NCBI GenBank assembly: GCA_910589415.1
Contig: OU342633.1
Coordinates: 42,786,210-42,850,209, forward strand
Length of the DNA: 64,000 bases
Reading direction: 5' to 3'
DNA from: Malachius bipustulatus
Taxonomy: Eukaryota > Arthropoda > Insecta > Coleoptera > Melyridae
The position numbers were made by a program, and so were the translations under genes. Below are positions 1-12,200 of this stretch, in pieces (position 1 is the first letter of the stretch; each line of letters begins with the position of its first letter). The notes under the pieces are model-generated. The model had not been told where the DNA came from. It made no database searches and saw only the letters and a program-made list of their open reading frames with translations.

Positions 1-740
1 TCTTTATTGGTTACGTTCTGCCATAAGAATCGACGTCCTTATGACGAAACATTTCAGGTCCCAACAATGTCATTTATAACACTTTTTGACGTCATTTACA
101 TCACGTTCAGCAGACGTCATTCATTTTACATCTAACGGACGTTGCTGGCCGCCATTATAAGTCTTTGTTTATGTATTGTTTAATGATTATCAGGCTTAAT
201 TTGACTTAATTATGTTCCCTAATATCGAGGTTCTAGTATTAATATCCCAGGTAGTATAGACACACGTGATTATGACGTCATATTTTGATTATTAAGTAGT
301 CACTGACGCGTCAGGAACCTATAAGTGACGTCGAAAATACGTTGTTTTTGTAAACTACTTAAAAAGTGACATCAAAAGGACGTTAGGCTTTTATTTATCA
401 TGGAAGAAATGAAAAATAAACGTGGAACTTGAAGTACAAACTCCTGGAAGTGCTCTTTTGTCGAAAATTGTCATTAGACAGTTTTAACGTCTTCTTTAGC
501 GTGTTTTTGCAACTAAACCTGACATTACTGATTTTTTCAAGAGAGTAAGAATCTGATCTGTGATATTTCATCGCCAATCTCACGTCAATAAATTCGTAAT
601 CTGCTGAGCACCTAAAAATGACGTCGTATTGACGTTGTTCTACAAGTCGGAATCCTTATTGGTCTAGATACGAATATAAAAACGGTGACGTGATTAAGAC
701 GTCACAATCCTAACTGAGATGCGCTTGCATATTCAATCAA
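1..740. repeat. GACGT-rich block, CRE-like sites
   Basis: This gene-free AT-rich block carries about a dozen GACGT or ACGTC pentamers, several in the full palindromic form TGACGTCA or near it (around 88, 112, 271, 326, 618, 685 and 699). Short phrases around them recur loosely, such as 'ttattggt' near the first and last sites, so the block may be a very diverged tandem or dispersed repeat rather than an enhancer. TGACGTCA is the known CREB/ATF consensus, but binding here is only a possibility. The small ORFs in this block have no coding look. Confidence 0.4.
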
Positions 741-751
741 CGCCTAGTGTC

Positions 752-1895
752 TTCTTCTTTTTCATTACTTTAATGGCCTTCGCACACTTGTGCATTTAGC
801 CAGCTATCTTCTCGCTTTGGTTGGAAAATGTCTCTCCCATTGGGCGTTTTATGTTCTAAGACAGTTTTTCCATCACAATTTTTATATTTTTTGCAGATCT
901 TCTCTCAAATTTAAGTTGTCTCAAATGGTTATTTATTTTTGTTTTTTCGTCTTTTACTTTTTCACAATATCTTCTTTTTTTACGTGTATCCACCCATACT
1001 ACTAAATTTGGCATCATTAACTCGAATTAAATAAGTGAAACGTCCTATGTCAAGAAAAGTAAGAAATATGTATACGAGGTAAGTTCAAAAAGGGTCTAAT
1101 TTGCTTCTTCTTCATTTTTTCAATGGCCTTTCACACTTATGCATTTTGTCAGCAAGCCAGTTATAATATTCTTTATTTGTAAAATTTCTCTCTTATTGGG
1201 CGTTCCATCTTCCTTTCTTCTCAATTTTTATATTTTTTGAGTAAGTTCCGAGAGATCTTTTTTCAAAGGTACAAACTGAACAAAATTCTCAAAAGTTGGT
1301 TATTTATTTTTAGGTATTCTTCTCTGATTTTTCTTCTTTTTAAAGTGTACCTACCTACACTGCTGAACTTGGCATCACTTTAACTCGAATTAAATAAGTA
1401 AAAAAGATGTATACGAGGTATGCTCAAAAAGTCTCTCTTTTTGTCCCCTTCGTTTCTTTAATGGACTTCGCACACTTATGCATTTAGGCACTATATTCTT
1501 TGCGATATGGTTGGAAAATTTCTCTCCCATTCTACGTTTCATCTGAAAAGACAATTCATCTAAAGACAATTTTTGTATTTTTTGTTTTTAAAAATTCAGA
1601 GGGTTCCGGCGGATGTTCTTTAGAAGTTCAAAACTCAATAAAATACTCAAAAATGGTTGAATAATTTTTATTTTTCATCTCTACTTTTTCACGTCATTTT
1701 TTCTTTACGTGTAAGTACTTACCTACACTACTGAATTTGGTATAGAATTAAATAAATAAAACATCCTATATCAAGAAAAGTAAGAGAAAGATGTATACGA
1801 GGTATGCTCAAAAAGCTTCTCATTTTTTCTTATTCTTTTTTTTAATGACCTTCGCATATTTGTGCATTTAGTCAGATATATTCTTCTCTTTCGGC
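752..1895. repeat. four diverged tandem copies, ~320-390 bp unit
   Basis: Four successive units begin near 752, 1103, 1424 and 1817. Each opens with a T-rich run, then a 'ttaatggcctt.gcaca.tt.tgcattta' phrase, then 'ctctcccatt.ggcgtt'. Each full unit closes with 'gaattaaataa', a 'caagaaaagtaag' phrase in some copies, and 'atgtatacgaggta' (1068, 1406, 1790). The fourth copy is cut off near 1895. Divergence is high, so the array is old. The 71-residue ORF in copy 1 is not preserved in the others and is not taken as a gene. Confidence 0.7.
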
Positions 1896-2700
1896 CTATA
1901 TTCAAGGCGCCATAAATTTACATCCTCCCCGATGCTCACGCTATCCTGAAACCCCCTCACGCATGGATAATAAATAATAATGTTTTTAATATTCATATTA
2001 TGTGATTATTTGATTAATATACGTACATAAAAAAATACCTATCCAAATATGGGTATTAGAATAATTATTATTAATGAAAAGCAATATCATATACAGGTTT
2101 TCATGAAAATTATCATCAAATTAGCAAAGTATCATGTTAATTGTTGTTTTAGTAGTCACCTAAGCACGTCAGACTACACATTTTCAATGTCAGTTGAGTG
2201 AACATCATAATCAAGGTTAAAATAATTATTATCCACGGATTCATTTCACCGTTTTCATAACGCCATAACAAGAATAACCTTGTACTTGGATGAAGTGAAA
2301 GTTAATGTTTTTTAAATATTTTTTATCGGGCCTAGTAATAGACTTGGGAAAGTTGCAATTAATTAGTTACCTGAGAACGACTCGTTAACATTCGTTAGAT
2401 AAACGGCTATTATCATTAGTAGGTAGGTAATATACATAATACCTACCCATCAGTAATCATTGGTACCATTAGTATTAGTGAGCACCATTTTCCTAATAGG
2501 TATGAAGATAAAAATAATATTTGAATAAGTACAAATATTCCAACAATAAGTACCTAGTATGGGCAAGTACAAGGTATTTCCTTGTAGTAAGTGTATGAAA
2601 CCCGAAAACAAGATTTACTCTTTTATAATGTTGATACGTTGATACAGAATATTCCCTAATCATAACGCAAGGCTTAAGTATGATAATTAGTCATGAAGGC
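1896..2700. other. AT-rich intergenic, nothing recognised
   Basis: I see only AT-rich sequence with short TAGGTAGGTA/TACCTACC-like motifs (near 2420-2450) and no coding-like frame, RNA gene or paired repeat. Confidence 0.5.
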
Positions 2701-3524
2701 ATAGGGTGTTTCAAAACATGTGTCGAAAAATTAAAGCTGCGATTCCCTTGCTCATTATGAGAAAAAAATCCCTATTAACATGAGCCCACAAACACAGTTT
2801 TCTGAGATACTGGATCTCAGAGAATTTTTTTTTACTATATCTCAGGAACCGTTTGAGATACAGAACTCAGTTTTCGTATACATCTTATCATCAATATTAA
2901 ATACCTACAGAGCGCCAGTTTAATTTCTTATATGGCAGTGGCGGAGATTTAAAGGTGGCGAGAGATTACTTGCCCGTGATTTCCACGACACTGGGAAAAT
3001 TGGTTTGAAAAAACACTTTAAAACGTCAATATTGATCAAAAGCTCTAATGTGAACCTTTTTCGAGAAAAATAGCATTTTAGGATGAAAAAACAAGAAAAA
3101 GAGTAGCTTTTTCTGTTGTTTTTATATTATCTGCTAAGTTTGGTGAAATATTTTTTCATCGCAAAATCATAAAATCATAAAATGTCGTTTTCATGACAAC
3201 GCTTCACATTAGAGCTTTTTTCTAAGAAGCTTTTTTATGTAGAAAATTTTGAGGATTTATAATGTTTTTTTCAAAATTACAGTTTTACCAGTGTCGTAGA
3301 AAAAAAAACCATAGAAACAAAACAATTTCATGCAACCCTTAAATCTTCCAAGATCTCCTGACATAAATATGAAAAAATTAATTAGCCCCCACAAACTATC
3401 GTAAAAAAATATTTTTTCAACTGATTGCATGTATCTCGAGAATGATGCGTTAGCGGATTATGTAATAAGAACTGTTTTACTCAGAACGAGTCAGATTTTG
3501 ACACCTGTTTTGAAAAACCCTGTA
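2701..3524. mobile_element. old foldback element
   Basis: The left end reads 'agggtgtttcaaaaca.gtgtc' and the right end, read on the other strand, 'acagggtttttcaaaaca.gtgtc', so the two ends form an inverted repeat. Inner parts also pair: 'aaaagctctaatgtgaa' near 3040 faces 'cacattagagctttt' near 3206, and the parts outside these match loosely. No transposase frame is visible. Ends of the ACAGGGTG type recur throughout this window. It appears to be a non-autonomous DNA element, heavily diverged. Confidence 0.5.
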
Positions 3525-3539
3525 CGTGAGAATTTGTTA

Positions 3540-4170
3540 TAATCAGCACAGATATCCTCATAATTTTTGTGTTAGGTAATTATTAACTAATCAATCAACA
3601 GACTAAGGGTTTATTTATTTCCTTTTCATTCAGACAATAAATTCAATTTCCTTGTTATTATTTCGTTTCCGTTCAACATTATAGACAACTTTCCATGCAC
3701 CAATCAGGCTCTCCAGATTGTCTACTTTAATCAAGAGTGAGCTGCTTTTAGGATCATCGTACTATAATAATTCTTCTATTGCCAATGGTCATCTCCCAGT
3801 TCCGTCAATGGACGTTCGCAGATTTTTGGACGACAGGAATAATTTAAGTGAAAGTTCACAACGCCATTTCGCTAAAAATTCCCTGTGTTTGCGGAAACGA
3901 CCTTCCTCTAGCGAATTCCAGGAGAGAAAAGAAGGTGAAAACGCATTCATCTGCGTTCCAGGTTGGAATTCGACAATCGATGTTACGAAACTCGAGGCCG
4001 CCAGCCGGCCATGTTTACGTCGCACTAAAACCCACCATCACTCACTCACTGCGCGCGCCCGCCGTTGTCTCCGCGTCGCCGGCATTTAGCCGGTACGTAC
4101 AAAATGTACGTTACAGTAAATTACGTTTCTTTTTCTTTTTAACCGGCGCCCTTACAGCTTCGCCATAGGT
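3540..4170. other. CpG-richer patch with exon-like look, unassigned
   Basis: Base composition rises sharply around 3780-4160, with CpG clusters near 4040-4090 (GCGCGC, CGCGTCGCCGG). Open frames exist on both strands (for example 3718-4089 plus, 123 codons), but none has a recognisable domain and the frames overlap each other, which argues against any one being real. The patch could be a promoter or first exon of an unseen gene, or the GC-rich body of a decayed repeat. No splice structure could be settled. Confidence 0.2.
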
Positions 4171-4614
4171 TGCTGAAAATATTTTAATAATTTTCTTACA
4201 TTACATGTTCCTTCCCCATAATTGCCGCATAAAATATTTTCAGTCGGGTCTGCACCTGTCTTTACATATTCATTTTAATTATTATTATGTCAAGTTGTGC
4301 TTTAAAATACCCGTGCAGAAACCGATTGGCTGCTGTTGCTTAACTATGAACATTCGGTGATTGAGCCCTGGTTTTATAGCCTACCCCCTACTGGGAGCTG
4401 ATTCGCTTTTGCTGGGTGCTGATTGGTTTTTCCTGGTTTCCCCGCAGCTGATTTGCTTGATTGATTTCTGATGGTGTTTGTGTTTATATTGCTAGGGCCG
4501 TCTGAGAGAAATGACATCGTGAACCGCAGACGCCGTCTCTTGAAGATGTTGTGTATAGGCATGTGTATAGCTGTGATTCCACTTCAGTAGCAGGATGCCA
4601 AAAAAAACAGCTTA

Positions 4615-5096
4615 TATAGGGTGTCTCTAAAAGGTGCGGGAAAAAGGCTAAGACTCATATATGACGATCTAACTCAACTTATCTTAGTCCAAAAGTGGAT
4701 GATTTCGGATATTTAGAGTGTCAAAAGTTCAAATAAGATTAAGTTTTTCATAAAAAATTTCTTTATTGGTATTTTCACAATATTTGGCTAGGGAGGGTTT
4801 TGTAGGGTGATAAAATAAAATCTTCTCTCAATATTATTGTAATTTTTTAAAAACTTTTTAACTTTAACCCGAGCTTTAACCGCTCTGTATTTAACTTTTA
4901 ATAAAAATTCTTATTCTTCAAGGTCTTTTACTTAAAAAAAGGTATACGCGGTAAGAGTTGATTTGAGCAGCTGTTTTTGAGATATCTGAACTTCAAAAAT
5001 TCACTTAGTGGATGGCTAACTTGAGTTAGATCGTCATATTTGACTCTCAGAAATTTGTGGTAGCATTTTTTCGGTACTTTTTAGAGACCCCTGTAT
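4615..5096. mobile_element. MITE with ~70-100 bp terminal inverted repeats
   Basis: The left end 'agggtgtctctaaaaggt.c' matches the inverted right end 'caggggtctctaaaaagt.c', and 'atgacgatctaactcaa' occurs on the left (near 4663) and inverted on the right (near 5020). The interior is AT-rich with no coding frame. It is flanked by TA, as expected for Tc1/mariner-type non-autonomous elements; the superfamily is inferred from ends and target only. Confidence 0.65.
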
Positions 5097-5568
5097 GTTG
5101 CCTGAAATTTCTATAAAAAAATCAGTCACGTGGGCTAAAATAAGCTTTTTGTCTGCTAGTATTTCTTCAGATCCATTCCTTCTCCGGGAAAAAAATTTAT
5201 AGACCTTTATTAGAAAAACTCAACGAGTCAAAAGTTTCTGATCCTTCTTCTTCATAGGACCCGTCTACCGATCCCCAGAGTTTTTTATTTAAAAATTATT
5301 TTTGTCAATAATTTCCTCAGGTTTTCTGTTTTCTCCCTGAAAATCCTAAAAAAATCTAGTCATCCCTTCAGAGAAAAGGAAACAACTTTCAACTTTCAAA
5401 CTACTTCCTTCTCTTGTAAAAAATACAAAAATAAAAGAATCCAGATCTTTATTCATATATGTTGAAAGAAAAGACAGCGTGTCAAAAAAATTCTTATTTT
5501 TTCCCTAAAGAAAGTAAAATGGAGTCTTTTGACGAAATAGAAACAGATCCCGATTAGGTGACTTATTG

Positions 5569-5685
5569 CCACTGAGATGGAACTGTAGCTGCACATGCCT
5601 ACACCATCTCCACCAAGCGACGGTGTCTGCAGTGCCCGATGCCACTTTTGTCAGTGCGCTCTCGTACTATTACTATTATGCGCTG
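5569..5685. repeat. dispersed repeat, copy 1 (direct partner at 22664)
   Basis: About 120 bases, including 'gcacatgcctac', 'aagcgacgg' and 'cttttgtcagtg', recur in the same orientation at 22664-22776. Upstream flanks (from about 5270 and 22395) are also loosely alike, so the repeat is probably several hundred bases long. The two overlapping ORFs here, 64 and 66 codons, fall inside the repeat and look non-coding. Confidence 0.65.
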
Positions 5686-5770
5686 GACAGTCAAACAAAA
5701 GACGTTTTGTCTTCTCCTCGAAACTCCTCAACATCTAAAGACTTCAAGGAGTTTTGTTAGAGTCGAGTGC

Positions 5771-7559
5771 ACCCTGTATACAGAGACACCAACACCACCA
5801 TCATTAATCTATAATCTATCTACCAGTTTATTTCCATAATAAATTAAGCTGATTTACAAGTCGCCAGCCCGCATAATAACAGAGATTACCGAAAAGAATC
5901 TCTCGTAAAATCCATGGACAAAAAGGATTATCGCGAGCTTTGTCCAGGTATCTCGATAATAAAAGAATTTAATGCACTGGAGAGTCGTAAAGTGGCTTCA
6001 AGCGAGGAACGGCTGCTCCATCTTTGATCGCGGTTGAGGCGATGAAAAACCCATAAACGAGCCTCTATCATTTCTTACTTTTCGTATCGTAGCAAAATGA
6101 TAATAATAATTGTGACTTAAGGGTCAAGATAAATTTATTCTGTTCGTTAATCATGACCATGAAATAAGCTCAGAACAGAAAAAAAACTTTTTTTTTTTTA
6201 ATTTTAATTTTGCCGCCAATAAAAGTAAATGTATTATTATTTAGGGGATAAAAATTACTTTTCTCCATTACTAACTTATTTTTTTTTATTAAGTAAGTAT
6301 TTCTTTTCATTTGGTTTATAATGATTATTTACAAGAAAGTTAAATCCGTGGGCACACGTTGTATAGGCAAATGACCAAAGATCTGATTCTCTCGATGGAC
6401 TTGTATAGAAATTATTTTTAGGAAGACCCCCAACTGATCGCGGGCGACCATTAAATCAACTCTCTCCCACTTATAATATGGGAACATTTATTTTTTAAAC
6501 GATCGATGTTTATGTGCTTTCAACTAAAAAAATTAATTGTTTAAATCAAGGATCCTTAATCAAAGAGTTAATGGTTTGATTATGGTCTATGATACAATAA
6601 CTTGCTTCCATACAATCTTAATATTAATTTAATAATATAGAAACGATTTAACAGAGATTTCCCTTCGATTTTTAGCAAGAGGGACCATCAATCCGGGGAA
6701 TATAGGAAAGGTTTTGCTCCTCTTCTTCTCCTTTTTTTTCCTTCTTATTATAGAATGTTGAGCGGTTTTGATAAAAAGTGGAGTTTGCAAAAATTCTGTT
6801 TATTCCATGGTACAATTAGGTAAATTGTGTAAAATTAAAATTAGTAAAATGTTATATTTTTTACGGGCACATAAGATCTGCGTTAGTATAGGTATCCTCC
6901 AAATTATTTTAAACATGTGATAATAATAATTAATTGAGGTGTTTGAAAGTGGAAAGTTACATTCCGCAGCCGTATTCGTACAGATGGTATTCACAAATTA
7001 GAATAATAAAATCGTCATAAGTATATACGACCAACAATTTCGTCTGTTATCCTTGAGCGATTTTGTAGGATTCGTCTACTAGATCATAGAATCATAAACG
7101 TTAAAAGCTTGCTCATATTTTCAAAAATTGCCTGACGCTGATTGAAATTTATTTTATGTGTTAATAATAATTTTAACAATGATTTATTAAAATCCCCAAG
7201 TAGAGAAAGTCGCAGTCTACTCGTAGGTAGGTATAGTTAATTTTTCTAACAAGCTAATAATTATTAGTACTAGGTACCTCTGATGAAATGAATCACGGGA
7301 AATGATAATTTTGCACAGGAAACTGAGCTAGTTTTATTACCACCATGACTAATATTAAACAGGTATGTGACCATTATAATTATTTAGTTAATGAATGTAC
7401 TTATTATTGTGACTATTACTAAACAATAACAATGTCACGTGAAAAATAATTCGTCTTTTATTTATCATTATCAAGCTATACGATTTCTTCGTCTTTCTAT
7501 CAATAAATCAAAAGTTGCATACGGAAAATGTTGTCTAAAAAGTTACAAATAATGTTTCA
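5771..7559. other. AT-rich intergenic, nothing recognised
   Basis: No coding-like frame, RNA gene or long repeat was recognised. There are homopolymer runs (near 6190) and short TAGGTA motifs near 7225 and 7270. Confidence 0.5.
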
Positions 7560-7599
7560 AATTGAAATTGGTTCCGGGGTGATGTGCCGTGGTTTATGA

Positions 7600-7705
7600 A
7601 GATTTGTTCCGAACGTTTCGTCTACAGCTGCGGTAGACATCATCAGAGTGGAAGCATCGCTTGCGCGCACGTAACTGCTGATAATGTCTACCGTAGTTGT
7701 AGACA
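7600..7705 (-). ncRNA. hammerhead-ribozyme-like motif pair (retroelement tail)
   Basis: On the minus strand, CTGATGA (7646-7640) is followed by T, a six-base stem GTCTAC (7638-7633), a seven-base loop, GTAGAC (7625-7620) and GAAAC. This is the order of the hammerhead core CUGANGA, stem II, GAAA. A second, decayed, inverted copy (CTGATAA, the same stem, then AAAA) lies on the plus strand at about 7677-7708. Both have one extra base before stem II, and I could not place stem III or a cleavage site, so activity is doubtful. Hammerheads are known in Penelope-like elements and short retrozymes; the neighbouring sequence may be the tail of such an element. Confidence 0.3.
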
Positions 7706-7913
7706 AAATGTAGACGAAATCAAATATCCATAGACAGCCTAAACAAAACAGCAAAACAGCCCAGAATCAATTATTATTATGACCTCCGCTGAAACCAGAC
7801 GTGAAAGCCTATTATACACACATCAATCTTTCAAATTTTCAAGATTTTTTTTTAATCATCACAACATTTAGGTACATATAATTATTGGGCAGTAGAAAGG
7901 GGTGCTTCTAGAA

Positions 7914-8689
7914 CACTCCATCCAAGTTTCCTCCATCGAATTCGGGAAGCGGTGGCGGGCATCCTGAATTTAAGGGATGAAATCATATTATGTATCTCGG
8001 GAAATATTGCTTGTGAGAGGTAGTGTGTAAAAAAAATGGTTAAGGAGAATGTATCAAGCAACTTTTACCTTTTTGATATTTCTTACTGTTCAAAAGTTAC
8101 TTAATTTTAACTTAAAGTTACTTAATTAAAAAAAAAATTTGGAACGGTTGGAACGGTTTTTTCGATTTTCCAAGAAAAAGAGGTCTTTCCCCTCTTTCCT
8201 CTCTTTCCCCTGCTTGGTACGAATATAAAGGACGCCAAATGTTATCAAGTGTCAATATTATGAAATTTTTTTGAATTTCGCATAAATAAACAACTACTTA
8301 CCTAACTTGAAAATTCAAATCAATTATTTACTTTCAAAAAAATTGTCGCATATCAAAAAAAATGGGAGACACGCGTGTTGTAAGAAAACTCATATAAGCT
8401 ACAACTTTGGTCATAATCCATTTTCGTCCCCCATTGAACGTTTTCTCGTGAAATCGAAAAACCGTTTCCACCCCCCAAAAGTGTAATTTTTCAAAATTTG
8501 TAACTTTAATAAGAAATTTCAAAAAAAGGTTTAAACAAAAGTTATTGGATAGATCCTCCTGAACAATTTTTGTTATCATAGTTTTTTATGCACAAGCAAT
8601 TTTTACCGATATATCTACATGATTTCATCCCTTAAATTGAAGATGGCGGCCACTCCTTGGGGAATCCGTGGGAAAACTTGGCTGGAGTG
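7914..8689. mobile_element. foldback element, arms ~250-300 bp
   Basis: The left arm 'cactccatccaagtttcc' faces the inverted right arm 'cactccagccaagttttcc', and 'tttaagggatgaaatcat' occurs in both arms (7972 and inverted near 8620). Pairing continues inward with insertions to 'cggtttttcgatttt' (8155) against its inverse near 8450. No transposase is present. The 81-codon ORF at 8334-8579 is within the right arm and is not credible as a gene. Confidence 0.7.
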
Positions 8690-8863
8690 CGTTATAATTT
8701 CATCCCACTTTTAATTAATGCAATTTCAGCCCTTTTTTCCCCTATTTGACAGGAGTAGAATTTTTTGGGTTTAGTTTACATATATCGCTCTTCTTGAACA
8801 CTCCTAGCGAGAAATAAAAAGTCAAGAGGAGATGGAAATATTAAAAATCTCAGATAAATGAAA

Positions 8864-8889
8864 AGAGAGAGAGAGAGATAGAGAGATGT
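8864..8889. repeat. (GA)n microsatellite
   Basis: Imperfect run of GA dinucleotides with a few interruptions, in otherwise unremarkable AT-rich sequence. Confidence 0.85.
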
Positions 8890-9183
8890 ATCAAGAGGGA
8901 AATTTCGTAACAGAAAGAGAGATGTTATGGGAGAAACACCTGGAAAAATAATTGAAACCTGAAACTTTGGATTTTGAAGTTTTTGGACTTGCTCTTACTT
9001 ATCTAAGTAAGATGATGCCAACTTTCAGTCATTTCTGGTTACAGGGTAGGTAACAAAAATCGTAACTATATTTCTTATTTTAAATAATTACGCATGCGCT
9101 ATACCTATTTACTGTTTTTTTTTTATCTACGGAGAATTATGCAAGGTGTTTCCTAGTAATATGCTAATATTATTCTTAGGTAG

Positions 9184-9490
9184 GTACATTTTGAGCCAAA
9201 AACCTCACATGAAACGTATGTCTTAAAAGTCTTAACTGTTGAACTAATGGGTATGCCAAAGTTTTATTCAAAAATGAAAATTGAGTTTTTATTAATTATT
9301 CAACAATCAAAAACAGCCTCTTTATTAATGCTAACGAACATGAGCCAAGTTTTAGCAAAATCAACGGAAAGATATTTGAATTAGGTATTAATAAAAAATC
9401 ATTTTTTCCTAAAATTTAAGCCCCCTGTAGTTCAAGAGTTAAGACTTTTAGGACAAACGTCCATGTGAAGTTTTTTTCTCAAAATGCACC
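9184..9490. mobile_element. short foldback MITE, ~60 bp arms
   Basis: Left arm 'gtacattttgag' through 'taaaagtcttaactgttgaac' pairs with the inverted right arm at 9429-9490 ('gtgcattttgag' through 'taaaagtcttaactcttgaac'). Weaker pairing extends about 20 bases outward on both sides, 'attattctt' being shared. The interior is AT-rich and non-coding. Confidence 0.7.
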
Positions 9491-10842
9491 CAAAAGAATA
9501 ATCTTCTTATTAAATATTAATATTAACATTTCATTAAGAAACATTAAGAAACCTGTATAAGATACATTCTTTCAAAATTCCCTATCGCCAAAAGTAATGC
9601 TTTTTTTCCTTAAATTTTGAGACAAATATGTTCTGGAAAAAAATTATTTGGGTTTTTCATCTCATTATACAAAATCCTATACCTTGGATCGCATAAACAA
9701 CTAAGTAGTTTGAAAATTATCTCGCTACAGTGTTGCCAATAGCAACATTTTTTTGAAAACACAAAAACAAGATTTTTTTGTTTTTAATAGCAAGAACCTT
9801 TAATTGAGGTCTCAATGTAAAGGGCGTCTAAACCGGCAGCTAATAACACTACCTATATCATCATTCTAAATGGAAAATCAATGGTTTTTGTGACAATTTT
9901 TCAACATAAATTTTTTTTTCACTACCAATTTGAGTTTCTTATGTTAAACTCAGGGTACCTTATCTCATTGCTATAGCAACTACTTAAAAACATGTACATA
10001 AATAAACATAGATAAAACATTTTTTTGTAAATAATTAACCAGTTTTTGCTAGTTTGATGGATTTGAATTTGTTTACAATTTACCGAAAATATAATAAAAT
10101 CATTATAGAACAGTGTAGAACCTTTTAGAAACAATTTAAGACCAAAAATCATCTGCTTTTGGTTTTATTTGATCAAATCAATGATTTTCTTACCCTGTTG
10201 CCAAAATCCAAAGGAGACAAAATAAAATTAAGTGATAAAAAAGATAATTAAAAACTTTCTAAAGGGTAAAAAAGACAGGGCAAAATTTAAGCGGATACTG
10301 GTGGCCTGCACGTGTCTTATATAAGTGGAGCAAAAGAAAATATTACGCCTTCGGGACGACAAATTGCTCTTAGATCCTAACAAAAATCCCAAGGTGATCC
10401 ACGAAATTCTGTTATATCCTCACGGTATAATTACCCAAACATCAGTGATTGATTAACCCATTGAATTTGTGAACTCAGCTCGGCGAGTCTCGCGCTTTCT
10501 CTTGTCTAATGTCTAAAAGACCAGTTATGTTTAATGTTTCCCTACTAATAATTATTAATAAAAGTGAAAACTATAAATCTACCTGATGTATTTGTATTTA
10601 TAATTTCACAAATCTGGCGAATTAGAATCCGCAGGATGTCATGTTCCGAGGATAATCGCCGGTTGTAACTGCTAGTTATTGTTACTTTCTTATGAAAAAT
10701 ACGCCTATATTCGCAGCTTAATTGCTGCTGTTTGATGTTGTTGGAATTTTTAATTCTTACTCTTTGTAATACTGACCTCTATCTCAATTAAAAGGTGTAC
10801 GCTGGCTGATTCATTCATCTCTTATTGAAACCCGAGGTTCTA
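9491..10842. other. AT-rich intergenic, nothing recognised
   Basis: Very AT-rich sequence with long A and T runs. The small minus-strand ORF at 9922-10152 is low-complexity and is not taken as a gene. Confidence 0.5.
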
Positions 10843-11378
10843 TACAGTGTGTTACCTAATGATATAGGCCGTAATTCCCAGGGCGCATTCTCGAACCAAA
10901 TTCAAGTAGAAAAGTTTACATAAACATGTGTCTTCTAAAGAGTTTGATGGTTTTCAAGTTTAAGAATGTGAAAGTTAAAAAAAAAAGTTTTTTTGCAACG
11001 GTCCCAAGACTGACTCCACAAACCTAACAAGGGACCTGTTCGGGCGTCGATTTTCAAGGCTCCAATTCCAATGACGTATTATTTGGCGATATTCTCCTAT
11101 TTCGTAATTATTATCCTCAGGCGTCAACTTTATTTTACCTGTACCTACAGGTCAGTAAGAGACATCTGCTGGATCTCCATTTTATGCTTTTGCCCGCAAT
11201 AACTCAAACCAGGAATTCAGAGTTGTCTATTAATTTGTAGTTATAGTTGGGAAGTAGGCTTTAATTATCTCCTAACTAGTGCCGGAGAAAACGCTTAATT
11301 TAAAATTGGTAGCAGAACTTATAAATTATCAGGCAACGATAAAACAGTCATTTTAATTGGACAATAATTTAATTCTCA

Positions 11379-12200
11379 GAGTGCCGTTTCAGATGGACGC
11401 GTATGGTACGCGCGCGTATCATACGCTTGACGCCGAGTACGATAATCAAAATATAGGTTTTCAGATAGACGCGTAGCGCGTATCGCCGTCAGCGCGCGTT
11501 AATTTAAATGCGCGGGCATCCGCTCAGCCCGGGCGCTCGGCGTACCAACGCGCGGCGCACGGGCTTCGTTTTAGCTTGTTTGAGCACGTTGTTTTCACAT
11601 GGCGCGACGCGTAGGCGTTTCAGTCAGTGTTTCTGTAGTCTTCAGTGTTGCCTGTGTTATTAATTTTGATAGTTATCAAAATTAATTGACAATAATAATT
11701 ATCAAAATAGATATTATTATTATTATTAGTGCAGTTTTGTAAGTTTTGTAATAAAAAAATCTTTTAAAATTGCCAATAGAAACATCAATATTGACACTGA
11801 GCTGCTTATTTGAGAAGTTGAACAGAGGCCCAATTTATGGGATGTCTCCCATGAGGAATATACAAACCGAGACAAAAGACAAAAAGCCTGGGAAGAAATT
11901 ACAACTGTTTAAGGGTTAAAGGGAAAAGCTTCGTCACCAACTATGGCGTATGGCATCTTATTAGTTTCGTCGGCTCCAGGTAATGTGGGATGTACCCACA
12001 TTCTTTTCTTTTTTGTGCGTTTTTTTAAAATACAATATGCAGCAATGGCAACTATGTTAGGATGTTTCCTCTTGTGTATTCATTTTTCTACTGAGCTATC
12101 TGCGTTAGTCTGCCCTTCATGTGAAATGAAAACGACGCGTAGCCATACGCGAGTCGTTACTTAGCGCGCGTACCATACGCATTCATCTGAAACGGCACTC
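11379..12200. mobile_element. GC-rich TIR transposon relic carrying a MADF domain
   Basis: Left TIR 'gagtgccgtttcagatg' followed by 'acgcgtatggtacgcgcgc' is mirrored at the right end (about 12160-12200). A shorter internal echo 'ttttcagatagacgcgtagc' occurs near 11458. The interior holds a decayed MADF-domain frame and little else. PIF/Harbinger transposons are known to carry a MADF or Myb-like second protein, so membership there is a reasonable inference. I could not define a clean target duplication, and no DDE transposase frame survives. Confidence 0.65.
11781..11912 (+). pseudogene. decayed MADF-domain protein fragment
   Basis: One frame reads a typical MADF N-terminal half: an ELLI-like start, then 'EVEQRPNLWDVSHEEYTNRD' and 'KRQKAWEEI'. 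The conserved W of LWD, the Y-N-R-D run and the KAWEEI helix are all visible. A TGA splits ELLI from EVEQRP, and a TAA follows ITTV, where an intact MADF domain would continue with a second helix pair. MADF domains bind DNA; those in insect transposons are thought to help the transposase find its ends. This copy cannot make a full domain. Confidence 0.7.

Noticed and set aside
3718..4168. Overlapping 106-123 codon ORFs on the plus strand and one on the minus
   Set aside because: Three frames are open at once over the same bases, a composition effect; none has a domain.
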